Assembly (NCBI GenBank): GCA_964355365.1
Contig: CAYHEX010000177.1
Location: forward strand, 1-9,465
DNA from: SCUN01 sp964355365
GTDB taxonomy: Bacteria; Acidobacteriota; Vicinamibacteria; Vicinamibacterales; SCN-69-37
Direction: 5' to 3'
DNA length: 9,465 nucleotides
Part shown: positions 1-5,225 of the stretch, piece by piece
Numbering within the stretch: the first letter of the stretch is position 1
Layout of the letters: each line of letters opens with the position of its first letter
Notes under the pieces: generated by a model
What the model was told of the DNA's origin: nothing
The model's input: only the letters and a program-made list of their open reading frames with translations
Databases searched by the model: none
Position numbers and translations under genes: made by a program

Positions 1-1
1 G

Positions 2-385
2 CTGGCCGATCGCTATATCTACACCGCGATGGCACGCGCCGGCGTGCGCGGCACCGACCGGGACTGGATCCGTCAGCTCTACGGCTTTGCGATCGCGCCC
101 CACCTGACGTTCTACCTCAAGATCGACGCCGACGCGCTCGCGCGCCGTGTGCTCGAACGCGGCGGCATGGACTACTGGGAATCCGGCATGGACATGAAGG
201 CCGGCGACGACATCTACGAAAGCTTCCGTACCTACCAGCGGCAGCTGCTGAAGGAATACGCGTCGATGGCCGACGAGTTCGACTTCCGCGTGCTCGAAGC
301 CAAGAAATCGGTGAACTCGATCCAGGACGAACTCCGCCGGCAGATCGGCGAGTTCCTGGGCAACGCCGAGACGCCGGCCCGGTAG
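2..385 (+). CDS. tmk: Thymidylate kinase-like protein, C-terminal part (5' end outside window)
   Basis: The frame is open from base 2 to a TAG at 383-385, giving 127 residues with the N-terminus cut off by the window edge. The first residues read LADRYIYTAMAR, the DRY-type substrate/nucleotide-binding segment of dTMP kinases. It is followed by a hydrophobic strand (LTFYLKIDADALARRVLERG) typical of the family's beta strand before the LID region, and by a C-terminal helical part rich in charged residues. dTMP kinases (dTMP + ATP to dTDP + ADP, cytoplasmic, DNA precursor synthesis) are usually about 200-230 residues, so roughly the first 90-100, including the P-loop, must lie upstream. The LID segment (GGMDYWESGMDMKAGDD) is not the standard one, so a tmk paralogue or related nucleoside-phosphate kinase is possible. 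An internal ATG at 29 is not the start, because the kinase motif begins before it. The next gene starts 11 nt downstream, which suggests an operon. Confidence 0.75.
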   Translation: MADRYIYTAMARAGVRGTDRDWIRQLYGFAIAPHLTFYLKIDADALARRVLERGGMDYWESGMDMKAGDDIYESFRTYQRQLLKEYASMADEFDFRVLEAKKSVNSIQDELRRQIGEFLGNAETPAR

Positions 386-396
386 AATGTGAGGCC

Positions 397-618
397 ATGT
401 CCGCCAGTCCACAACCCTGCGCCTACTGTCGGCGCCACGCGGCCGTGACGGAGTTCCTCCCGTTCTGCAGCCACCGCTGCAAGATGGCGGATCTCGGACA
501 GTGGCTCTCCGGCACGTATCGCGTACCCGGCGCGCCGGCGGATGCGCTCACCGATCAGCTCGATGGCCCGACAGAGGAATCCGGACACGATCCGGATTCG
601 CAGGAGCACCACTCATGA
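397..618 (+). CDS. yacG: YacG-type small zinc-binding protein (DNA gyrase inhibitor family)
   Basis: This is a 73-residue protein. Four cysteines form a zinc-finger pattern, C8-x2-C11 and C24-x3-C28, in the order CAYC ... PFCSHRCKMADLGQW. The signature F-C-S-x-R-C-x-x-x-D-L-G-x-W is characteristic of YacG, whose E. coli member binds GyrB and inhibits gyrase. The family is usually 60-70 residues, so the length fits. The acidic, hydrophilic tail (DGPTEESGHDPDSQEHHS) is likely disordered. GAGG at 391-394 lies only 2 nt from the ATG, which is short for a Shine-Dalgarno. Translation may therefore be coupled to the kinase gene that ends 11 nt upstream. Its stop codon overlaps the start of the next gene (ATGA at 615-618). 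The family assignment is strong; gyrase inhibition in this organism is inferred from the family only. Confidence 0.85.
   Translation: MSASPQPCAYCRRHAAVTEFLPFCSHRCKMADLGQWLSGTYRVPGAPADALTDQLDGPTEESGHDPDSQEHHS
602..606 (+). promoter_or_regulatory. Ribosome binding site deciding the start of the M28 gene
   Basis: AGGAG lies 8 nt before the ATG at 615, inside the last codons of the yacG-like gene. This supports the start at 615 rather than the in-frame ATG at 501, which would add a residue stretch overlapping yacG and bury the signal peptide. Confidence 0.7.
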
Positions 619-1544
619 GACGTCTCGCTTCGATCGGCGCACTGCTCCTGACCGCGGCGGCGTGCCTCGGCGCGCAGGCTCCGGTCTCCGCGCCGGCGCC
701 GGCCGCGTTCAACAGCACGCGCGCCTGGGAGGATCTACGACAGATGGTCGCCATCGGGCCGCGGCCGGCCGGCTCCGCCGCGCTGCGCCAGACCCGCGCG
801 TACATCACGCGCCAGATCTCCGCGCTTGGCCTGAAGGTTGAGGAACAGCCCTTCACCGCCGACACGCCCGTCGGCAAGGTCGATATGGTCAACCTCATCG
901 TGCGTCTGCCCGGCCGCCGCACCGATCGGATCCTCTTCACCGGTCACTACGACACGAAGCCGATTCGCACCTCGACATTTGTCGGCGCCAGCGACGGCGC
1001 CTCCAGCGCAGCGATGCTGCTCGAACTGGTGCGGGTGTTCAAGGACAAGCCGCGCGAGTTCACCTATGAGTTCGTGTGGCTCGACGGCGAAGAGGCGTTT
1101 TGTCCCGGCTGGAACGACTGCGGCCGGCCGGGCTCACCCGACAACACCTACGGCAGCCGCTACTACGTGCAAGCCGCAAAACAGGCGGGCGTCACCGCCT
1201 CGATCAAAGCCAACGTGCTGGTCGACATGGTCGGCGACAAGGACCTGCGGATCATGCGCGAGTCAAAGTCGACCAAGTGGCTCACGGACATCGTCTGGGC
1301 CGCCGCCAAGCGCGTGGGCCACGGCGCGTCCTTTCCGGACCAGGCGACCGAGATCGAGGACGACCACATCCCCTTCCTCGAAGCCGGCATCGCCTCGGTC
1401 GACATCATCGACCTCGACTATCCGTACTGGCACAACATGTCGTGCTGCGACGACCTCACCCGCGTGGCCGAGAAGAGCCTCAAGATCGTCGGCGACGTCA
1501 TCGTCGCGGCCGTGCCGGATATCGAAAAGCACCTGCTGAAATAG
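615..1544 (+). CDS. Exported M28-family zinc hydrolase, glutaminyl-peptide cyclotransferase type
   Basis: The protein has 309 residues. The N-terminus MRRLASIGALLLTAAACLGAQA is a signal peptide, with a likely signal peptidase I site after AQA (residue 22). C17 is not in a good lipobox because position -3 is Ala. The M28 core shows HYDTK (H111, D113), GASDGAS (D127), LDGEEAF (E159, E160), LVDMVGD (D204), EDDHIPFLEAG (D249, D250, H251) and YWHN (H273). DGEEAF, DDHIPFL and the WH pair are the hallmarks of glutaminyl cyclases, in which Asp, Glu and His bind one zinc (here probably D127, E160, H273) and a Glu/Asp pair is catalytic. The enzyme should act in the periplasm or outside the cell, converting N-terminal glutamine of peptides to pyroglutamate. 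An aminopeptidase activity cannot be excluded from sequence. It overlaps the yacG-like gene by 4 nt (ATGA), so translation is probably coupled. Cysteine pairs at 163/169 and 277/278 may form disulfides after export. Confidence 0.85.
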   Translation: MRRLASIGALLLTAAACLGAQAPVSAPAPAAFNSTRAWEDLRQMVAIGPRPAGSAALRQTRAYITRQISALGLKVEEQPFTADTPVGKVDMVNLIVRLPGRRTDRILFTGHYDTKPIRTSTFVGASDGASSAAMLLELVRVFKDKPREFTYEFVWLDGEEAFCPGWNDCGRPGSPDNTYGSRYYVQAAKQAGVTASIKANVLVDMVGDKDLRIMRESKSTKWLTDIVWAAAKRVGHGASFPDQATEIEDDHIPFLEAGIASVDIIDLDYPYWHNMSCCDDLTRVAEKSLKIVGDVIVAAVPDIEKHLLK

Positions 1545-1618
1545 AACCACGGCCAAAAGCTATCACCATGGAGGGCCATGAAGTTCCATGGAGACGATCA
1601 CATCACTGGCAGCTGTAG

Positions 1619-1640
1619 TCGCGGACCTTCAGGTCCGCGA
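1619..1640. repeat. GC-rich 10-bp hairpin inside the intergenic element
   Basis: TCGCGGACCT at 1619-1628 pairs perfectly with AGGTCCGCGA at 1631-1640 around a 2-nt TC apex (as RNA, an 8-9 bp stem with a small loop). No T-run follows on either strand, so it does not look like a standard intrinsic terminator. It has no equivalent in the right half of the element and so breaks the overall symmetry. Confidence 0.75.
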
Positions 1641-1666
1641 GTGAGGATCTGACGCGGAGCCTGGCG

Positions 1667-1681
1667 GCCGCCTTCGGCGGC
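1667..1681. repeat. Left side hairpin of the central structure
   Basis: GCCGCC, TTC, GGCGGC: a perfect 6-bp stem with a 3-nt loop. It sits between the outer stem and the long central stem, and overlaps the outer stem by 3 nt. It is the positional partner of the hairpin at 1765-1781, although the sequences differ. Confidence 0.7.
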
Positions 1682-1762
1682 ACGACGAACGAGCAAGCCC
1701 AAGAACGAGAGAGCCCGGATGATCGAGGGGCTTTCTCGTTCTTGGGCTTGTTCGTTCGTCGT
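1682..1762. repeat. 35-bp near-perfect hairpin, 11-nt loop
   Basis: Bases 1682-1716 pair with 1728-1762 over 35 consecutive positions. Thirty-three are Watson-Crick and two (1693/1751 and 1711/1733) are G-T in DNA, which become G-U in RNA read from the + strand. The loop is GGATGATCGAG (1717-1727). The stem alone is far longer than ordinary intrinsic terminators, and no poly-T tract follows on either strand. In RNA it would be a long double-stranded substrate for RNase III. In DNA it could extrude as a cruciform. Confidence 0.9.
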
Positions 1763-1764
1763 TA

Positions 1765-1781
1765 GCCCGGCGGAGCCGGGC
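1765..1781. repeat. Right side hairpin of the central structure
   Basis: GCCCGGC, GGA, GCCGGGC: a perfect 7-bp stem with a 3-nt loop. It lies opposite the hairpin at 1667-1681. The two arms have diverged in sequence, yet each keeps its own perfect hairpin, as if the fold and not the sequence were kept. Confidence 0.7.
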
Positions 1782-1855
1782 CGCCAGGCCCTCAGCGTGC
1801 AGGCCTTTCTCCATGGCCCTCCATGAATCTCCATGGTGAAAGCCCTTGGCGCGCG

Positions 1856-3067
1856 TCAGATCATGCTGCGGATGTCCTGCTCGCTGAGCACGGTCTGGGC
1901 GCCCTTCGCCTTCGCAAAGATGCGCTCAACCAGTTCGTCGGTCGCCACGATCCCGCGCTTCTCCAGCCAGTAGATGACGTTCGACTTACCCGCCATCGGG
2001 CCGACCTCGATTTCCTGTTCGCGGCCCACCAGGCTGGCCGGCACGCCCGCGTAGACCGCATCGACCAACACCGCGTCGTTCTTGCGGAACGCCTTGATCA
2101 CCGCTGCGGCGTGCACGCCGGTCGCCGTGCGATACGCATCGCGACCGATCACCGGGTAGTTGATCGGAATCGGAATCCCCGTCGACTCCGCCGCGACCTC
2201 GCAGTACTCCGTAAGCGTGGCGAGGTTGTCGTGACGCACGCCCATCAGCACCAGGTTGACGAGCAGCAAGTCCATCGGCGTATTGCCGACACGCTCGCCG
2301 AGGCCGATCGCCGCACCGTGCAGGCGGGTGGCGCCGGCCTCCATCGCGGCAATGGAACTCGCCACGGACAAATCGCGATCGCGATGGCCGTGCCAGTCGA
2401 TGCCCACCTGCCCGGTGGCCCCGCACTCATCGATCACGGACGCGACAAATTTCGTCACGGCGGCCGCGCCCTGCGGCGTCGCGTGGCCCACGGTGTCCGC
2501 GATGCACAACCGCGTCGCGCCCGCGCGAATGGCCGTGGCAAACAAGCGCCGCAGCGACTCGGGATCCGCGCGCGTCGTGTCCTCGGTGACGTACATCACC
2601 GTCAGCCCTTCCTTCACCGCGAAGGTGATGGCGTCGTGCGTGAGTTGCTGCAAACGATCGAGCGTCCAGTCTTCGGCGTACTGCCGGATCGGACTCGACC
2701 CAATGAACGCGCAGCACTCGATCGGCAGGCCCACACGTTGCGACACGTCGGCGATCGGCTGAATGTCGGCGATCACCGTCCGCGCCGCGCAGTTGGCCTG
2801 CACCGCCAGTTTGGCCTGCACGATCTCCCGCGCGAGTCGCTCGACATCGGCCACCACATGCGGCCCCGCACCGGGCAAGCCAATATCAGCCGTCTCGATG
2901 CCCAACGAGTTGATCAGATGGAGAATGCGAATCTTCTGATCGATCGACGGCGTGCGCACCGACGCGGACTGCAGTCCGTCGCGCAACGTCTCGTCGTCCA
3001 GCATCACGCGCCGGCCTGATGCCGTCGGCTGGTTCACCGTGTTCCAGTCGTAGATCAATGGATGCAT
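1856..3067 (-). CDS. DRE-TIM metallolyase of the isopropylmalate/homocitrate/citramalate synthase family, no regulatory domain
   Basis: The protein has 403 residues from the ATG at 3067. An in-frame extension to 3160 was rejected because it overlaps the upstream gene and looks unlike the family. The TIM barrel opens with DETLRDGLQ (residues 25-33, catalytic R29 and metal ligand D30), continues with the metal-binding WHGHRD (H226, H228) and closes with GLGERVGNTP (E258, N262). These are the signature motifs of LeuA/NifV-type acyl-CoA condensing enzymes (acetyl-CoA plus a 2-oxo acid). After about residue 295 the IGRDAYRTATGVH...GVPASLVGRE segment matches the family's linker subdomain. The C-terminal LeuA allosteric domain is missing; full LeuA proteins are above 500 residues, so size matches NifV/homocitrate or citramalate synthases. 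Departures from the consensus are RD for the usual ND after the HxH and HGAAIG where a Thr is common. The substrate cannot be named. It is the last gene of a four-gene cluster and starts 7 nt after the upstream stop. Confidence 0.8.
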   Translation of the reverse strand: MHPLIYDWNTVNQPTASGRRVMLDDETLRDGLQSASVRTPSIDQKIRILHLINSLGIETADIGLPGAGPHVVADVERLAREIVQAKLAVQANCAARTVIADIQPIADVSQRVGLPIECCAFIGSSPIRQYAEDWTLDRLQQLTHDAITFAVKEGLTVMYVTEDTTRADPESLRRLFATAIRAGATRLCIADTVGHATPQGAAAVTKFVASVIDECGATGQVGIDWHGHRDRDLSVASSIAAMEAGATRLHGAAIGLGERVGNTPMDLLLVNLVLMGVRHDNLATLTEYCEVAAESTGIPIPINYPVIGRDAYRTATGVHAAAVIKAFRKNDAVLVDAVYAGVPASLVGREQEIEVGPMAGKSNVIYWLEKRGIVATDELVERIFAKAKGAQTVLSEQDIRSMI

Positions 3068-3074
3068 AGCGTCT

Positions 3075-3338
3075 CTAACTCCGACGACGCGCGAGCCAGA
3101 TCGTGGCCCAGCCCGCCGCCAGCACCGTTCCAGCCCACAACGACGATGAGATCGCCGCATCGTGCGACGTCTGCGCCATGATGTCGATCATCGATGCCGC
3201 CGGCGCCTCGCCCAGGCGATTCAGCGCGTTGCGCATCAGGTATTCCTTGGTCCCACGAGTGATCAGCAGGTCGTAGAACCCGTTCCACACCACGATCGCC
3301 ATGCCGGCCCACGCCAGCGCCAGCCATCGGGCACGCAT
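3075..3338 (-). CDS. Small two-TM membrane protein of unknown function
   Basis: The 87-residue product is not recognised as any named family. Residues 4-25 (RWLALAWAGMAIVVWNGFYDLL) and about 64-83 (SLWAGTVLAAGWATIWLARR) are hydrophobic and probably span the membrane. The roughly 40-residue stretch between them (RGTKEYLMRNALNRLGEAPAASMIDIMAQTSHDAA) looks amphipathic and soluble. The positively charged ends, MRAR and LARRRS, would fit both termini in the cytoplasm with the central segment outside. The ATG lies only 1 nt after the stop of the phosphatase gene, so translation is almost certainly coupled, and the next gene follows 7 nt after its stop. It may be a membrane anchor or accessory of the cluster, but the sequence gives no direct functional clue. 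Confidence 0.7.
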   Translation of the reverse strand: MRARWLALAWAGMAIVVWNGFYDLLITRGTKEYLMRNALNRLGEAPAASMIDIMAQTSHDAAISSSLWAGTVLAAGWATIWLARRRS

Positions 3339-3339
3339 G

Positions 3340-4974
3340 TCAGTTCCCGGCGCCCCGGTACCGCACCACCATCGCGGTGATGTCGTCGCTCTGCGCGGCG
3401 CCCGCCGTGAACGCCCGCACCGACGCGATCACATCGTCCACGAGCCGCGGCGCGTCGATCTCCTCGTCGGTCGCGTGCGCGGCCTGGATCGCGGCCAGCA
3501 GGCGGTCGTCACCGAATTCGTCGCCCGCGCCATCCATCGCTTCCGACACGCCGTCGCTGAAGATCACGATGCGGTCGCCGGCCGACAGTTTCACTTCGCC
3601 CTCGCCGTACGGCACGCCTGGCAGCAGGCCCACGACCGGCCCGCCTTCCTCGAGTCGAATCGCGGTGTTGCCACTGATCACAAACGGCGGGTTGTGTCCC
3701 GCGTTGCAGTAGCGCAACGTGCCGTCCGTCCCAACGATGCCGAAGAACAGCGTGGCAAAACGCGACTCGATGCCCCGGCGGAAGAGCGCGCCGTTCACGC
3801 GCGACACCACCAGCGCGGGCGCGTCGGCCCCCTGCGCTTCGATCGAGAACATGCCCTGCAACAGCGCGCTCAGCAGCGCGGCGGGCGGCCCTTTGCCGGC
3901 CACATCACCGAGTGTGAACGCGAAGCCGCCGGACGCGTGGTCGGCGTAGTCGAAGAAGTCGCCGCCGATGGACCGGCACGGGATGGTCGCCGCCGCGGCG
4001 TCGACAAACCCCTTCGTGATCGATGTCTTCGGCAGCAGCGCCGCTTGAATCTCGCCGGCGATGCGCATTTCCTGTTCGAGCTTTGCCTTCTCCGCCGCCT
4101 CACGGTAGAGCCGCGCGTTTTCGATGGCGACCGCGGCTTCGGCGGCCAGCGTCTCGAGCGCCGTCCGCGTCGCCGTCGCCAGCAACATGCCCTTCTCACG
4201 ACTGTCGAGGTAGAGCACGCCGATGCGGCGATCCTCGGACTTCGCGCTGGCGTCGTCCACGTAGCGCACCAGATGGAGCGGCGCGCACAGCACGTGGCGA
4301 ATGCCGAGGGCGACCGTGCCCGCGTGCATGTCGGCCATGGCACCGTCGAGCAGGTCGGCCACCACTTGCGTCTGGCCTGTGGAGAATGCCGCCTCGGGAA
4401 TCTTTCGGCTGGTCTCGAACGTGACGTCGCCCAGCGGCACACGGCCGCGACCGCGTGCCAGTTTGAACTCGAGCGGGCCGTCGCCGCGGATCCCGCCGGC
4501 CAACATGATGAATCCGCGTTCGGCGCTCGAAATCTCGAGCGCCGTATCCAGAACCAGCGCGAGTACATCCTGCAACACGCGACCGGAACCGAGCGAGCGC
4601 AGCCCTTCGAGCAACGCCGCGACCTGCCGCAGGTCACCCACCGCATTGGTGCTCGAGCGCGCCGAGGCCGACACCATGTCGTCTGCCAGCGCAAACGACA
4701 GGTCGGCGCCGCCGCCGCGACCGAGACGGATCTGGTCCCCATGCTGGAGCGTGTGCACCGTCACGGGTTCACCGTTGACGAAGGTGCCGTACCGCGACTC
4801 GCGATCGCGCAGGAGGAAGTGTTCCCCCTCCTTCACGATCTCTGCGTGCTCACGAGAGACTTCGCCGCCCGTCAACCGCAACTGGTTCGTCTCACGCCGG
4901 CCGATGGAAAACGGCAACGCGTCGAGCGGAACTCGGCGATCCCCGCTTGCATCCCTTACATCAAGATGTGCCAC
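3340..4974 (-). CDS. FHA-GAF-SpoIIE-type PP2C serine phosphatase
   Basis: The 544-residue protein starts at GTG 4974. An N-terminal FHA domain (about residues 5-85) carries SIGR (G25, R26), SREH (S40, R41, H43) and YGTFVNG (N67, G68), the phosphothreonine-reading pattern. A GAF-like sensor domain follows at about 130-285 (SAERGFIML, then RHVLCAPLHL and IGVLYLDSRE). A helical linker (EKAKLEQEMRIAGEIQAALLPK, about 295-316) has the 'EIQ..LLP' signature that precedes RsbU/SpoIIE-type catalytic domains. The PP2C core has SIGGDFFDY (D339), LGDVAGKG (D357), CNAGHNPP, FSDGVSEA (D474) and QSDDITAMVV (D530/D531), so the metal-binding acids are all present and the phosphatase should be active. In this family it typically dephosphorylates an anti-anti-sigma-like partner in a signalling switch; no such partner is encoded in this window. 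There is no signal peptide, so it is cytoplasmic. It lies 9 nt after the Zn-ribbon gene and 1 nt before the two-TM gene. Confidence 0.92.
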   Translation of the reverse strand: MAHLDVRDASGDRRVPLDALPFSIGRRETNQLRLTGGEVSREHAEIVKEGEHFLLRDRESRYGTFVNGEPVTVHTLQHGDQIRLGRGGGADLSFALADDMVSASARSSTNAVGDLRQVAALLEGLRSLGSGRVLQDVLALVLDTALEISSAERGFIMLAGGIRGDGPLEFKLARGRGRVPLGDVTFETSRKIPEAAFSTGQTQVVADLLDGAMADMHAGTVALGIRHVLCAPLHLVRYVDDASAKSEDRRIGVLYLDSREKGMLLATATRTALETLAAEAAVAIENARLYREAAEKAKLEQEMRIAGEIQAALLPKTSITKGFVDAAAATIPCRSIGGDFFDYADHASGGFAFTLGDVAGKGPPAALLSALLQGMFSIEAQGADAPALVVSRVNGALFRRGIESRFATLFFGIVGTDGTLRYCNAGHNPPFVISGNTAIRLEEGGPVVGLLPGVPYGEGEVKLSAGDRIVIFSDGVSEAMDGAGDEFGDDRLLAAIQAAHATDEEIDAPRLVDDVIASVRAFTAGAAQSDDITAMVVRYRGAGN

Positions 4975-4979
4975 GCACT

Positions 4980-4985
4980 CTCCTC
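4980..4985 (-). promoter_or_regulatory. Strong ribosome binding site for the GTG-started phosphatase gene
   Basis: On the minus strand GAGGAG lies 5 nt before the GTG at 4974 and overlaps the TGA of the preceding Zn-ribbon gene. This decides the unusual GTG start and points to co-translation with the upstream gene. Confidence 0.75.
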
Positions 4986-5178
4986 AACGAACACGCCACC
5001 ACACCGCGGCCGCCGCCAGCAGTGCGATGAGCACCCACACCCACGGCGGTACGCCGCGGCGACTGGCTCTCTTGGCGCGGCCCGGCAGGCCAACCCCCGG
5101 CACGGCCGTGGCCGTCCCGCATTTGTAACAGATGATCGCCTTCTCCGCGATCTCGGTGCCACATTGCCGACACTGCAT
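4984..5178 (-). CDS. Zinc-ribbon protein with single C-terminal TM helix
   Basis: This is a 64-residue protein. The N-terminus holds a compact zinc ribbon, C3-x2-C6 and C17-x2-C20 (MQCRQCGTEIAEKAIICYKCG), of the 'zinc_ribbon_2/double zinc ribbon' kind. A proline/glycine- and arginine-rich linker follows, then one transmembrane helix at about 45-61 (PWVWVLIALLAAAAVWW) and a short basic end (RVR). It is probably a cytoplasmic zinc ribbon tethered to the inner membrane. Such proteins often sit beside signalling or secretion genes, and the next gene here is an FHA-PP2C phosphatase 9 nt away with its ribosome binding site over this stop codon. A weak GGAG is found 10 nt before the ATG. Its partner is unknown; it could help localise the phosphatase, but that is inferred only from order. 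Confidence 0.8.
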   Translation of the reverse strand: MQCRQCGTEIAEKAIICYKCGTATAVPGVGLPGRAKRASRRGVPPWVWVLIALLAAAAVWWRVR

Positions 5179-5198
5179 TCGTCGGTCGCTCCGTTCGC

Positions 5199-5204
5199 TA
5201 TACT
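5199..5204 (+). promoter_or_regulatory. Possible -10 box for the rhomboid gene
   Basis: TATACT, close to the sigma-70 TATAAT, lies 21 nt before the rhomboid ATG in the 47-nt gap between divergent genes. No convincing -35 is present at 16-18 nt upstream and no clear Shine-Dalgarno precedes the ATG, so a very short leader is implied. The same small gap must also hold the promoter of the minus-strand cluster. Confidence 0.3.
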
Positions 5205-5225
5205 GACCGCGGCCCGCTTCGCCGC

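Larger units (their letters stand above)
1563..1839. repeat. 277-bp symmetric element with terminal inverted repeats (MITE-like or structured intergenic element)
   Basis: This fills nearly the whole gap between two convergent genes (stops at 1544 and 1856). The ends are an exact 11-nt inverted repeat, TCACCATGGAG at 1563-1573 against CTCCATGGTGA at 1829-1839. Further in, CATGGAGGGCCATG (1567-1580) is exactly repeated inverted at 1812-1825, and CCATGGAGA (1586-1594) inverted at 1808-1816. Four CCATGG palindromes therefore occupy the two ends (1566, 1586, 1811, 1831). Inside are a GC-rich hairpin at 1619-1640, an imperfect outer stem (1660-1669 with 1779-1788) and a very long central hairpin at 1682-1762. 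No open frame in it resembles a protein. AAAGC occurs just outside each end (1556-1560 and 1839-1843) but offset by 2 nt on the left, so it is only a weak hint of target duplication. It may be a non-autonomous mobile repeat, a REP-like family member, or a bidirectional transcription barrier. Which one cannot be settled from a single copy. Confidence 0.8.

Noticed and set aside
501..614. N-terminal extension of the M28 protein from an ATG at 501
   Set aside because: It would overlap most of the yacG-like gene and put 38 arginine-rich residues before a proper signal peptide. The ATG at 615 has an AGGAG 8 nt upstream.
1682..1762. Plain rho-independent terminator
   Set aside because: The stem is much longer than usual and no T-run follows on either strand. 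A terminating role remains possible but is not supported by canonical features.
1598..1834. 78-codon minus-strand frame within the intergenic element
   Set aside because: It reads through the inverted repeats and hairpins, has no recognisable domain and no convincing ribosome binding site. The structure is better explained as non-coding.
1823..3019. 398-codon + strand frame opposite the condensing enzyme
   Set aside because: Antisense shadow dominated by R, H and D, starting inside the intergenic repeat. The real motifs are on the minus strand.
3068..3160. N-terminal extension of the condensing enzyme to 3160
   Set aside because: It overlaps the upstream two-TM gene and yields an Arg/Cys-rich stretch unlike the family. 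The ATG at 3067 lies 7 nt after the upstream stop.
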